Source: Galeruca laticollis (taxonomy: Eukaryota; Arthropoda; Insecta; Coleoptera; Chrysomelidae). From it: DNA of 64,000 nucleotides. The DNA lies in assembly GCA_963921935.1 (NCBI GenBank), contig OY998178.1, positions 201,346,862 through 201,410,861 of the forward strand, read 5' to 3'. Under the pieces are notes generated by a model that was given only the letters and a program-made list of their open reading frames with translations, searched no databases and was not told the DNA's origin. This document shows, piece after piece, positions 10,654 to 22,298 of this stretch; within the stretch, counting starts at the first letter, position 1; the number at the start of each line of letters is the position of its first letter. The translations under genes and the position numbers were made by a program.

Positions 10654-12480
10654 ATTCATTTTCCAAAATAATTCACAAAAGATTATTGTGCCGACACCCA
10701 TATTTTCCGAATTCCAAATGAACGGAAATTTCAAATTCTACCCCTTCAAATTCCACAAAACCTTTGATGGCGTAATATGCCTTGATAATCTCAAGCTTTC
10801 AAAAGCCAAACTCAATTTTCTCTATTCAATATTACGAAAGTAACAAAACCCAATTTTACTTCATCCAACTCGAATCACAGACAAACGGTCAAGTCTGAGT
10901 GTCCGTTAAAGAAACTCAAGCAACTATCATACTTCTCAAACGAAAGATGAAAGGAGCATTCCTTAACGAAAGTCTAACTACAGAAGCCAATGGTCTAGCA
11001 TGAACAGAACTCATCAATACCACAAACTAACCAATGCAGATAGCACTAACAGATTCGGTTAGAAGCTCAGAGATCTGCTTACCCGATTGCCAACTTTACA
11101 CAGTCGACATTATACCATAGGAATACCAGAAGACAGTTGTCGAACATCTGCTGAGAACCGATGATCTCAATCCAGAAGAAGAAGGGCACGTAAAACGAAT
11201 GTGCAAAAAATTTTCAGATGTCTTCCATCACCCAGAGTTACCCCTCACCTGTACCAACCAAATCAAGCATAATATCAGAATAATAGATGATGTTCCCACT
11301 TACATCAAGTCATATCGCTATCCACTCATTCATTAAGAAAAGGTCCAGAAAGGAATAGCAGAAATATTAGACCAAGGCGATCCTGGCCTATATGGTTCGT
11401 CCCCAAGAGACGCGTCGTCTTAGGAAAAATTGAATGGCGAATAGCGATAGACAACGGAAAGTAATCGAGAAGATTATAAATAATAGATATCCAATTCCAA
11501 ACATCACAGATATTCTGGACCAACTAGGAAGATGTAAATATTTCTCTACCCTCGACCTAGTCAGCGAGTTACACTAGATTGGAATGGCAGAAGAAGACAT
11601 CCCTAAAACTGCATTTAACGTCCAGAACGGTCACTACAAATACCTCAGAATGCCGTTTGGACTCAAGAACGCCCCTGCAAAATTTCAGAGAGTAATGGAC
11701 AATGTTCTTAAGGGATTGCATGGACACCTTGTTAATCTTGTGAAAATCTACAAAATACTCAGAGAAACGAGGTTCAAGATCCCAATGTGAATTTCTGAAA
11801 AAGGAAGTGAGCTTCTTAGGCCACATTGTGGCTCCAGAGAGAACTAAGCCGAATCCAGACAAAATTAGAGCTACTATGGACTAGCCAATTCCAAAAACAT
11901 CCAAAGAAATTAGAGCATTTCTAGGATTAATGGGTAACTATAGGAAATTCATGAAAGACTCCGCCCGGATATTGAAACCTCTAACGTCATGCTTTAAGAA
12001 AGATGTGAAATAGAATACACACCGGAATTCCTAGAATGTTTCAATACCTGTAAGAACCTTCTAACTAATAAACCACTGCTTCAATATCCAGAATTTACGA
12101 AGCCGTTCAACCTCACCGCAGATGTCAGCAACTTCGCCATTTGAACCGTACTTTCCCAAGATCCCATTGGCAACGACAAGCCAATTGCATACACGTCCAG
12201 AACTCTGAACGAAACTGAAATTAAATACTCAACTGTAGAAAAGGGAATGCTAACAATAATATCGGCTACTAAATACTTCCGCTCGTATCTTTTAGACAGG
12301 AAATTCAAAATTATATCAGACCATCAACCTCTCAAATGGTTATTCTCAGAGAAGCAACCAAATTCTAAATTAATAAGATGGCGACTGAAATTGGAAGAAT
12401 TCGACTATGAAGTTGCAATGCCCACGTCCTCTCTAGAGTTGAGATCAACGCACATGAAATTGACAAATACCTCCAAGTAG
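10654..12480 (+). pseudogene. Gypsy (errantivirus-type) pol remnant: RT and RNase H
   Basis: This continues the protease-RT frame cut at 4806. Recognisable in order are the protease-to-RT linker (about 10660-10860), RT fingers/palm with F-S-T-L-D-L followed by stops (11520-11580), an R-M-P-F-G-L-K-N-A-P block (near 11650), the connection region with a F-L-G-L-M-G-N-Y motif (near 11925), and RNase H with A-Y-T-S-R-T-L-N-E-T-E and D-H-Q-P-L-K-W-L (12180-12345). The Y-x-D-D catalytic segment is lost in a deletion after about 11740. There are many stops and frameshifts. Integrase, env and the 3' LTR are absent; the sequence gives way to an old PLE at about 12567. An inactive relic. Confidence 0.75.
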
Positions 12481-12566
12481 GAATATATTAAGGTGATAAC
12501 GATGACAAAGCATCCTTGTATAATCACCCAAGCTCGATCCATTTATCAATCATTAAAAGAAATGCC

Positions 12567-14280
12567 TCATAAATAAGAATCCTCAGTCTATACAATTATA
12601 TGGAACCATCATATTACATGAAATATCGAAACCAATTAGACCTGTAGTTTCTTATGTTAATACTCCTAATTATATATTAGCATTAAAACTCAACAATTTA
12701 CTTATTAATTACGGATATGTATCTGAATACTCAATTAAAAATTCTATAAAACTAATGAAAAAATTAAATACATTCAACTTACAAGATAACTTTAAACTCA
12801 TTTCATTTGATGTTACCAATATGTTCACTAAAATTCCTTTAAACACTTGTAAGAAAATTACTAGGAGATAAAAATAATAATCCAAGAATAATATCAGCTA
12901 TACTTAACATATTTGATGTATGTATTAATCAGAATTATTGCACTTTTGACAATAAAGTATGTATTCAAAATGAAGGTTTAGGGAAAGCCCTATCTCACCA
13001 ATTTTGGCAAACATTTTTATGGACAGTTTAGAAAGAAAAATCTTTGAATGTAACATTACAGAAAATATCTTAATTTGGTATAGATATGTAGATGACATAT
13101 TAGCTTATTTCATAGGTAGTGAAGGACAATTAGATGTATTTTTCAACCATATTATTAATTTGAATGAAGAAATTGAATTTACATTAGAAGTTGAAGATAC
13201 TAATTCAATTAATTTTACTTGATATAAAAATTCAAAGAGTTAATAATGTACTTGATTATTTAATTTACCGAAAACCAACACACACTGATGTAACTTCCAT
13301 ATGATTCCAATCATCCCATGTCACATAAAGTAACAGCATATAATTCAATGATATATAGAGCATTTTCAGTTTCTATGAAGAAATATAATTTCAATAGAGA
13401 ACTTAATACAATTAAACAAATAGCAATATCCAACGGTTATCCATTGCATATGATAACTAAATTACTTGATAAAAAGAAGGAAAAGTGGTATTACAACTAA
13501 TATTTCCTGAACTAAAATAAAAAATTACTAAACCATCACATATGGAGGTAAAATTTCTAATTATATTCCAAAGATAATATCTTTAGCAACAAATACAACA
13601 ATTTCTTTTAAAACAGAAGGTAATGTGAGTACAAAATTCTTAAATGTAAAAATAAAAACATCCCCAGTAAAGAAGTTTGGCATATATGAACCTAAATGTC
13701 CAGAGTCTAATACTGTCTTTTTGGGTCAAACCCTTAGAAATTTTGCACATGGAGTGAACACTTACGAGCATACAAATTAAAACAACCAAAGAAATCTCAC
13801 TACGCAAAACATGTACTTGGCACCAAACATTTATTGACACCTAACACAGAACTAGAAGTACTACATATTTGTGATACGAAACAAGAACTGGATTTCCTTG
13901 AAGAGATAAAAATTAGAAGACACTTAAGAGATCCACAATATGAAGTCGTCCATGAACAGATAAATCTAGAAAGTTCTCCTCTTTTAAACTGTCGTCTTAA
14001 GTAATAATTGTAAATATCAGCAGATGTAGTGTTCCTGGTTTTCTATATCATTGCACAGTTATACTGATCTTAATTTTGAAAAGGATATCCAGGATATCCC
14101 CATAGGGCTAATAATATCTTAGCTATAATATTTGTTGTATCATATTTTCTCCTTTTTTCTATTAACATACATTAAGTCAATCACAAGATCTAGCCAAAAA
14201 TAGTTATTGTAACATCAGGTAGGCATCAAATGAAATGTAACTTCTGTCATTCTAACTATCATATTAAGTTAGTTTCTATT
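12567..14280 (+). mobile_element. Old degenerate PLE copy (single, 5'-truncated)
   Basis: Diverged PLE sequence in the plus orientation. It starts in the segment before the RT domain and passes the D-V-T-N-M-F-T-K-I motif (about 12810), a deleted G-L-P-M-G-S block, Y-V-D-D-I (about 13090), the P-T-H-T-D-V-T segment and the GIY-YIG region (about 13650-13850). It then enters the 3' UTR, with the 'ctgatcttaattt' and 'ggatatccaggatatcc' landmarks. The longest open pieces are 13004-13222 and 13318-13500. At 14240 the hammerhead position reads 'ctaactatc', so the ribozyme core is gone. Its age is clearly greater than pairs 1, 3 and 5. Confidence 0.75.
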
Positions 14281-14289
14281 AAACAAGTA

Positions 14290-16485
14290 ACATGCTTTGT
14301 TTTTTCAAAGAAGCAACCTTAGTTGTGGTTCTGACGATCAACTCTACTACCAACGCTTTGGTGATTTCCTTGAATTCTCCTGGTATTCGGTCTCTCTCCT
14401 TTTGCGCTCATCGTCAATTGTATTGATATGATACCTAGGTACAAGCTCTTATTGTAGCTCCCGCCCATATTACTATATCTGGAACATCACATGTCATTCT
14501 GATGTCATTGCTATCATTAAGTCTCTAAGCGCTGCTCCTGTAATAGAACGTAATGATTTCATGTCGGTCGTTCTTAAAAGCTATTTGGTAGCCGCAGCAG
14601 TCATCTCTATTGCGTAGTGCATAGTGCTTGTTGAGATTTTCGTTTAACTGCCTTGAAGAAATTTCGCTATCCTAGCTGCTGCTATTGTTTTTGCGTATAC
14701 TTATTTTGTTTTAAGTTTGTATTGCTTGAAATGGCCCTATATATTTGAAACACATAACCTGCTCTATGCGTTTGTTATAAATCGACAATTTACATCTTCT
14801 GGACTCTCTAGATATTATCAAGAAGTATGTTTTTGATTTCGATATGATCGTGTTGTATTTTCTAACGACTGTTTCAAATATTTTTAGGTTTTTTGACTGG
14901 TCTGGAAACTCATGTTCGACCCCTGCGCTATGGCACTTATGCGACAGGAAGATTGTGATTCAGCGTTCTAAGTAGTGCGATTCTTTGCTTCTGCCACCAA
15001 ACAACACATCGGTAGCCAGTGTTGGTCGGACTCGCAACCGCCGTTTGGCATTACTTCAAGTCCGACGGCTGTAATTTTTGATATTGTCTGTCATGTTCTT
15101 GTTGCATCTACACATTCTATATTATTACCTTCTAGCTTTCCTTTGCTTTCCGTAGTTTTCTCTCTGTTTTAGTATGGTAGTTGTACATGTTTGTACTGCT
15201 TCCCTCTTTTTTGGATCTTCTAACATTTTGCTTATAGCGTTCTCTGGCGTTATATTTCCTGTTCTGTTTTCCATATTTAGCCTTTCGATTAGCCATCTAC
15301 TACAGATAAATATAGTTTGTTCTACCGTATCCTCTTCTTCACCACAGTAGATTCATGTAGGTGGTTCGGTATGATGGAATCGCTTTCTTGCCATCTTTGC
15401 AGCAGTTGGGATTTTGCTTTTTGCTTATCTAATACCTGCTAATCTTCCAATTCCATCAGTAGGATGTTGATTGGTTAAAGCAGTTCTGTGTGCTCCAATT
15501 ATTCTGATGGCAGTTTTTCTTTGTATGCTGGTTATCTTATTAAAATATATCTGTTTGTTGAGAGCTCCTTTCCAAAATGAAGAACCATACGATATAATAG
15601 ATTGCAACACCGAGTATATAATACGTCTGTTCCCCTCTCTGGGCGCTCCTATATTAGGCATTAGCCTGCTGATATAACCCAAAGCTTTCTCTGTTTTTTT
15701 CACGAATTCGTGTATATGTTTCGCCATCCTCATATTGATGTCCTAAGTAATTCAGACTCTCCTGACTGTTAATCATTGTTTCATCCAGTTCTATTGCGAT
15801 ACTTTTTACTTTTCTGCCCGCTACCAGGACTACCGCCTCGGTTTTTCGTGGTGCCAGCTATAATTCTTTCTTGCATATCCACTTATATATTTTTCTTAGA
15901 ATCCGATTGGCTGCTACTATCAAATATTGAGAATTTTCTGTCGTTACGACTATTCCTATCTCATCTAAATATCCTATAAGCCGTACACTACAAGAAACAG
16001 GTATTTTCAGTACTCCGGCATAGTAGACGCTCCACAGCGTAGGACTTATTACTGGGTCTTGTGGTACTCCGTATGTGAAATTTATCTTGCCCTTCTTCCA
16101 TACCAATAGGGACATTTCGTGTAGATAGCTAGCTATCGTATTGTAGATATATGGTTCTATCCCTTTGCTGGTCAATTAATCGAGAACTCCTTGCGACGGT
16201 TAAAGGCATTTTGTACGTGGATCGTTATAAGTACACACAGTCTTTTACGATGTCATTGGCATGCTCCGTCTGCAATAAAGACTCTTGTACCCTTTTTATT
16301 GCGTTGATTTTTAATCTTTGATCTTCAAATCCATAATGTTCGGTATCCAGGTCTCCCCATCTCCCTATTTCGGATTTAAGTCTTGTATCAGACGTTCCAT
16401 TAAATTAGTCAAGACGTTCAGTAGACAGATAGGTCTGTAACTTCTACTATTTTGGCCTGTCTTAGCTTTTCAGTTAGCACCAGTC
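14290..16485 (-). pseudogene. R1-like LINE, C-terminal RT half
   Basis: On the minus strand, right to left, there is an RT block with G-V-P-Q-D-P-V-I-S-P-T-L-W (16175-15858), where the catalytic F/Y-A-D-D is now Y-L-D-E. After that comes the thumb/C-terminal region with L-M-P-N-I-G-A-P-R (15733-15425), a hallmark of R1-clade elements, and then a C-x2-H/C-type zinc-knuckle-like segment around 15240-15360. The rest to about 14290 is 3' sequence with no open frame. Frameshifts and the lost catalytic residues make it dead. It is continuous with 17956-18960 across the PLE insertion at 16494-17947. Confidence 0.65.
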
Positions 16486-16493
16486 TTTCTAAC
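16486..16493 (+). repeat. 8-bp target-site duplication, left (PLE pair 2)
   Basis: TTTCTAAC here and at 17948-17955. Removing the insertion and one copy restores a continuous R1 frame. Confidence 0.7.
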
Positions 16494-16597
16494 ATTAATG
16501 AAATTTACTGTCTCCGTGGAATATGCTCATATTAGTGTTTTTAAATGAAACTCAAGGTCTCTAGTTAATTCCACAATATAATACAAGTTATTGAAAA

Positions 16598-16653
16598 TTC
16601 TAAAAAATTGACAATTGTTTCGATAAATCAATATCATCGTCAGAATGACAGAA
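16598..16653 (-). ncRNA. Candidate hammerhead ribozyme (pair 2 left)
   Basis: Reverse complement of the motif at 10523-10578 with all core positions intact. Confidence 0.6.
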
Positions 16654-16909
16654 GTTACATTTCATTTTATGCCTACCTGATGTTTAGTAGTTATTTTTGG
16701 CTAGACCAAGAAGTAACCTAACTTGTGATTGGCTTAATATATGTTTTTAGAAAAAAGAAGAAGATGTGATATTACAAATATTGAAGCTTAGATATTATTA
16801 GCCCTATGGTGATATCCTGGATATCATTTTTCCAATTAAGATCAATATAACTGTGCAATGATATAGAAAACCAGGAAAACTATATCTGCTGATCTTTACA
16901 ATTATCACT

Positions 16910-17206
16910 TAAGAAGACAGTTTATTAGTGGAGAATTCCCTAGATTTAACTGTTCATTGACAACTTCATATTGTGGGTTTCTCAAATGTCTTCTAATTTC
17001 CAGTTCTTCAAGGAAATCCAGTTCTTGTTTCTTTTCACAAATATGCAGTACTTCTAGTTATGTGTTAGGTGCCAATGAATGATTGGTGTCAAGTAGATGT
17101 TTTGCGTAGTGGGATTTATCTGGTTGTTTTAATTTGTATGCTCGTAAGTGCTCACTGTATCGTATTTCAAAATTCCTAAGGGTCTGACCCAAATAAACAG
17201 CATTAC
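16910..17206 (-). pseudogene. PLE GIY-YIG C-terminal fragment (pair 2, minus arm)
   Basis: The stop lies near 16910. Going 5'-ward, the frame contains the E-L-E-I-R-R-H-L tail, then S-H-Y-A-K-H-L-L-D-T-N-H-S-L and the Y-L-G-Q-T-L-R-N-F-E nuclease core. The fragment ends at the junction just before the G-I-Y segment. A stop ('agttatgtg', about 17056) interrupts it. Confidence 0.7.
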
Positions 17207-17807
17207 ACAAACTGATGTAACGATTCCATTCAATTCTAACCACCCTGTGTCACACAGACTAGCAGCATATAATTCAATGATACATAGAGCTTTTTCAGTT
17301 CCTATGAACAAATGTAATTTTGATAGAGAGATTAATACAATTAGACAAATAGCAACATCTAACGGTTATCCATTAGATATGATAAATAAGCTAATTAGTA
17401 CAAAAAGAGGAAAAAGTGGCATTACAACTAATATATCCTAAACAAGCTGATGAAATTAAAACTTATAAAACCATCACATATGCAGGAAATATTTCTAATA
17501 ATATTTCAAAGATAATATCTTCAGCAACGAATACAACATTTTCTTTTAAAACAGAAAGTAACGTTAGTACAAAATTGTTAAATGTAAAAACAAAAATACC
17601 ACTATTAAAGAAGTCAGGTATATATAAACTCAAATTTCCAGAATGTAATGCTGTCTATCTGGGTCAGACCCTTAGGAATTTTGAAATACGATACAGTGAG
17701 CACTTACAAGCATACAGATTAGAACAACCAGATAAATACCACTACGCAAAACATCTACTTGACACCAATCATTCATTGACACCTAACACAGAACTAGAAG
17801 TACTGCA
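17205..17807 (+). pseudogene. PLE C-terminal fragment (pair 2, plus arm)
   Basis: Starts in the Q-T-D-V-T-I-P-F-N-S segment downstream of the RT palm. It is frameshifted near 17405 (M-I-N-K-L-I-S-T-K) and continues at 17416 through G-I-Y-K-L-K and Y-L-G-Q-T-L-R to the deletion point. Here C-P-E-C is F-P-E-C, one lost cysteine of the linker knuckle. Confidence 0.7.
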
Positions 17808-17823
17808 TAAAATGAAATGTAAC

Positions 17824-17879
17824 TTCTGTCATTCTGACGATGATATTGATTTATCGAAACAATTGTCAATTTTTTAGAA
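17824..17879 (+). ncRNA. Candidate hammerhead ribozyme (pair 2 right)
   Basis: Same core, stems and loop as 10523-10578. It lies 17 bases after the deletion junction. Confidence 0.6.
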
Positions 17880-17947
17880 TTTTCAATAACTTGTATTATA
17901 TTGTGGAATTAACTCTAGAGACCTTGAGTTTCATTTAAAAACACTAA

Positions 17948-17955
17948 TTTCTAAC
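17948..17955 (+). repeat. 8-bp target-site duplication, right (PLE pair 2)
   Basis: TTTCTAAC, matching 16486-16493. Confidence 0.7.
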
Positions 17956-18960
17956 TTTAGTTCTTTGGGGTACTCGCCTTTCGTTACTGCCTCGTTTAGT
18001 ACCAGCAAGAAGTTTTCTGGGTAGCTCCTTACTATATCACTTAGGCAGGGATGCTGTCTAGACCCGGTGCTTTCTTCTCTTTCAGTCGTTTGTTTGCTTG
18101 TAGTAGTCTCTTTATTGTGTATCTTGGTATTTCCGCTGTATTTACTGGCATTTTATCCCATTCTCTCGTTTGATGACCCGAAAATAGAGTTTTCGCTACC
18201 TCGATTGGTTCTTCGTCGCTCATGATCAGAGAGCGGTTAGTCTCAAGCTTATTTGTGATGATTTGGTACCCTTTGTCCCAAATATCTACGTCAAATTCAT
18301 CAATAACTTTTTTCAAACTGGCTTTTTTTTGCTAGTAATATAGCTTTAATTAGTTCAGCTCTACTTAGCCTGTACTGGTCTTGGCATGCATTTTTTGGGT
18401 CTTCGTCTACTCTTCTGATAGCATTTAGCATCGTCCTTCTTTTTTGCAAGTATTTCTTTCGCTTTACGCTCCCCTCTTCGGTCCGCCAGCATACTGGTCT
18501 ACTTTTTGGATTTCTCTGTTTCTTGTAGAAGGTCATATCGCAAGCGGTTTTTATAGCCTGTGTCAGTTCTTCAGCTGTTAATATATCATTGTCCCTATTT
18601 CCCACTCTTTTTCCGAATTCTTCTAGTAGTTTATGTATATTCTCCTTTTTAATTCGTCATCCATTACTTGACGGAAACCTTCGTCAGTGTTCTTCATGGC
18701 GATCTTCCTTTAGATCGTAAAAAATATACTGATGTAGGCTCAGATTTTCTTCTTCAAGCACCTTCCAGTTAGCAAACTGTTTGGCTACCTTCCTTGTACT
18801 AAAAGTCATATCTGTATAGTAGTTTTTGTAGAATGTCCTCATTCTACGATATTACAAACACATCATCAGCGTAGCGGAATTTAAGGTAATCTGCTACGCT
18901 GAACACATAATTTGGAATCTGGATATTTTTAGTGGTTAGGCTAGGCTCCGTGTAACATCA
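17956..18960 (-). pseudogene. R1-like LINE, segment upstream of and entering the RT domain
   Basis: On the minus strand, 18605-18300 and 18316-18041 are two overlapping frames of one protein, separated by a frameshift near 18310. They carry the basic region between nuclease and RT (W-R-T-E-E, K-R-K-K-Y-L-Q-K-R-R) and the RT entry motif K-K-A-P-G-L-D-S-I-P. The frame then runs to the PLE insertion and resumes at 16485. The apurinic endonuclease is missing, so the copy is 5'-truncated. Near 18870-18950 a short minus-strand stretch reads L-K-F-R-Y-A-D-D-V-F-V-I-S, an RT catalytic box out of order. It is probably a separate small RT fragment. Confidence 0.6.
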
Positions 18961-20640
18961 TCTATGCCTTCCATACATTTTTGTTATTCATTTTTTGAAA
19001 GCAAATGGCGTATTAACAACTACTGGAAATGTTGCAGATAACGCCCTTGTATGCAAATATGCCTTTGTTGCTATTACCATATTCATAATCACTAATCTCC
19101 AATAATAACAGGATTTACAAATTCATTAATATGAGCTCATTTGCGGTATCAACCCCCTGTCATCATGTTATTTATTGAGACACCTTATTTACCAGCTATA
19201 ACATACCACAATATTATTAGCGTGGGATTAGCATTGAAAAGTGATCAATTCTCTTTGATTATCGGAGGAGCATTGTCTATTAATGTCATATGAAATATTT
19301 ATCATTTTATTATGACTTTAATAAATGCATATTCTAGCCAAGGATGAATTAGTCATACAATTAATATTAACTCAGTGCTATCCGGAAGTCCCTTTCCCCT
19401 TGCAAATAATTTTAAGAGGGAAACTACGGGACCACGTTTGGATACCATCCAAAAACCTATTCAATTACACTTATTATTGTTTGTGTTAATGTCAGATTTG
19501 ATGCATGGAACCACTAAACAGTAAACAAAAATCAGTATCCACTTTTATAAAACTTGTGCTTCATGCAGTGAAAAATCCAATTGAGAGACTCTAATCGTAT
19601 ATTTTCAAATGTTTCGGCGGAAATAGTACATTCTATAACAATACGTTGTTTAAAAATCTCAATTTTGAGAAACAACACAATTATGAATATATCCAAAGGT
19701 GTGAGGCCAGATAACCGAGCTGACAATTCCATTCAATACATCTACCACGAAATTTCTCATTCAAATACCGTCTTACTGTGCCGTTCAGTACGGAGGGGCA
19801 TTATCTTGTTGAAACCTTATTCCCAAATGAGCGAATTTTAGATATTTTTGAAAATTTCGAAGCTCCATTACATTTTGCAGTATCTCCAGATACATAAGTT
19901 TAAAAACAAGGCCAATGATGTGATTTCCTACAGTACTGGCTTAAATCTTTACTTTCATGGGCCACAATGGTTTTTACAAAACATTTGTAATCACTTCAAT
20001 AGTTCACATTTTTGGTATGTATATAATCATTGATGTTAATAGTACCGTCACATTATTTAATATTTACAAGTAGACTTATTAAATAAAAATAAAATAAAAA
20101 AAATAGATACTGTAAGAAAATTGAAATATAAGAATTTTATTAAATTTTACAACTTGATTTATTATTTTTAAAAAAAAATTAGAAACTGAAAGGAAACTGG
20201 AATTTCAGAATGTTATATAAAAAAAAGTTAGATTCTGAAGGAAAATTAAAAATTTTACAAAGAGGATAATAATTTACATTTGGTACAAAACTATTAAGTT
20301 AATTAATCCATGAACTGTAGTTGGAAATAATCGATAATGTTCACGATTATGGACGTTAGTACTTTCGTTGTTAAACAATCAGCAGGCTGCGTCAAGTCAA
20401 GTCGGTTTTGAGTAGAGCCGTGGTCCCAGCCGGTAGAGTTCAACTGGTAGAATTTCAGCCGGTGAAAAGGCTTAGGTCGGTACGAAGGCTTAGGCCGGTA
20501 AAATAATTTTTATGCCGGTGAGAAAAAGTGCTAGAAAAGACACTTGAATCAGATATAGTTCTTGAATTCAGTAAAATGCAGGATATCTGGAGATTGAAAT
20601 TACAGTAGGTACAAGTAACATAGGTACAAAATTATGAAAT
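18961..20640. other. AT-rich non-coding region
   Basis: No convincing coding frame. The small frames at 19581-19841 and 19848-20033 resemble nothing I know. A-rich runs dominate 20080-20280. Confidence 0.5.
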
Positions 20641-20650
20641 GATATCTAAA

Positions 20651-21150
20651 CAACGTGGTTCATATATCCTGTATTTTATAATATTTTAAGAAAATTTATC
20701 TATTTTAGAAATAAAAAGCACAATAAAAATCATAAGAAAAGTTACTTATTCATTTCATTTCATTTTAATGGCTTTTCAACGTAGAATTCCATTGGTATAA
20801 AAAATATAAAGAACCAGAACAACGTGGTTCATGTTTCCTGTATCAATATTTTAATAGAGATTTTAGAAATAAAAGCACAATAAGAATCATCAGAAAAGTT
20901 ACTACTTAATTTAGTTTTAATTTAACATTTAATCATCGTGAAATTCCATTGTTATAAAAAAAGATATGAAGAAACAGAACATCGTGGTTCATGTTTCCTG
21001 TATCTTGCAATATTTTAATAGAGATTTTAAAAATAAAAGCACAATAGATTCATAAGGAAAGTTACTATTTCACTTAGTTTTAATTCAACATTTCTTTAAC
21101 GTAAAATTCCATTGTTATAAAAAAAAGATATAAAGAACCAGAACAAAATA
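20651..21150 (+). repeat. Tandem repeat, about 160-170 bp period, 3 copies
   Basis: The landmark 'cgtggttcat' followed by 'cctgtat' recurs at 20651, 20820 and 20980. Each is followed by 'attttagaaataaaa', 'aagaaaagttact' and 'attccattg'-type blocks in the same order. Non-coding. Confidence 0.7.
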
Positions 21151-21794
21151 TATATAACAAAAATGAAATCGACATAATATATCTCTGGTACTGAATGTTT
21201 TAGAGAAAAATTAATTTGAAACTATTAAGTACAATTTAAGAGAGAATTAGCGAAGAAATATCATATATTTTAAGCGAAACTACTCACCATTAATATGAAT
21301 GCACTTCGATACGGTAGGATGACATAACTCAACAATAAGTATAGTTCGTTAAAGAAATAAGGTCAGAACCTCAGCGCGCATTGGTTTAAATATCCCAATG
21401 AAAACGAACTTATCCGAAACTTAAAATTCGACAACCATCGACAAGAAGTATTATTCGATCTTACGAGGGGTAAACGAAATTTACGTTACTCTTTCAGCCT
21501 AGTTTCGCCAAGTATTAGGATCGCTTCTACTTTATCACCTAGAACTCTTACTATTTTGATTTTTGAAACGTGTTATTTACAACAACTGAACATTGAATTC
21601 ACCGAATCACAAGAAGCTATTTAAAACAATCCTTTGTTAACATGAACTAAACTAACTACATGTAGAGAAAATAGGATAAATAAAATAAAATTATCTGAGC
21701 CCTTGATTTGTTGATCACCCATTTGAATTTTCGCATTTACTGATTTAATTAATCAAAACTGATATAAACACAAACTTAGTATTATTGAATGAGT
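21151..21794. other. Non-coding region, nothing recognised
   Basis: AT-rich sequence up to the target duplication at 21795; no coding frame or repeat partner seen. Confidence 0.45.
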
Positions 21795-21805
21795 TATTTG
21801 AATAC
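21795..21805 (+). repeat. 11-bp target-site duplication, left (outer old PLE pair)
   Basis: TATTTGAATAC here and at 30266-30276, flanking outward-facing ends of the same older PLE variant 8.5 kb apart. Confidence 0.7.
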
Positions 21806-21915
21806 CGAAATTAACTGTCTCGACCCTTACTTCGTGGAATCTACTCATTTTACTGTTTTAAATTAAACTTACCGTTTCTAGTTAATTCCACAATATATTG
21901 ATAAGATTTAACAAA

Positions 21916-21971
21916 TTCTATGATAATTGACAATTGTTTCGATAATAAATATCATCGTCAGAATGACAGAA
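21916..21971 (-). ncRNA. Candidate hammerhead ribozyme, older variant (outer pair left)
   Basis: The core boxes are intact on the minus strand. Stem II is again GATA/TATC, but the loop is shorter (TTTAT) and the linker in stem I differs. Its partner end at 30147-30202 has the same loop variant, supporting the pairing of these two ends. Confidence 0.6.
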
Positions 21972-22298
21972 GTTACATTTCATTTCAAGCCCATCTGATG
22001 ATTGATCATAGGGTATTCGACAAATTTTGAAAAAGTGTTTCAAATGATATACGAGTATATACCTCTAATTTGATATGCAAAATTATTACAATAATTTCGT
22101 AGTAGAAGTAACCTAACTTGTGATTGGCTTAGAATATGTTTATAGAAAAAAGAAGAAGATGTGATAACCAAATATTGAAGCTTAGATATTATTAGCCCTA
22201 TGGTGATATCCTGGATATCATTTTTCCAATTAGGATCAGTATAACTGTGCAATGATATAGAAAACCAGGAAAACTATATCTGCTGATCTTTACAATTA

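Larger units (their letters stand above)
16494..17947. mobile_element. Short head-to-head double PLE insertion (pair 2)
   Basis: A 5'-truncated minus copy (16494 to about 17207, 3' UTR plus part of the GIY-YIG domain) joins a 5'-truncated plus copy (about 17205-17947). The junction shares 3 bp (ACA). The left end is long (into the ORF-start sequence, 'tactgtctccgtgg') and the right end is short ('aacactaa'). The plus arm has an internal deletion at about 17808 between two GCATA repeats, which joins the GIY-YIG segment directly to the hammerhead region. It sits inside the R1-like LINE. Confidence 0.8.

Noticed and set aside
18870..18950. A separate RT gene suggested by L-K-F-R-Y-A-D-D-V-F-V-I-S.
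   Set aside because: Only the catalytic box is readable and no other RT motif aligns around it, so I kept it as a note under the R1-like fragment.
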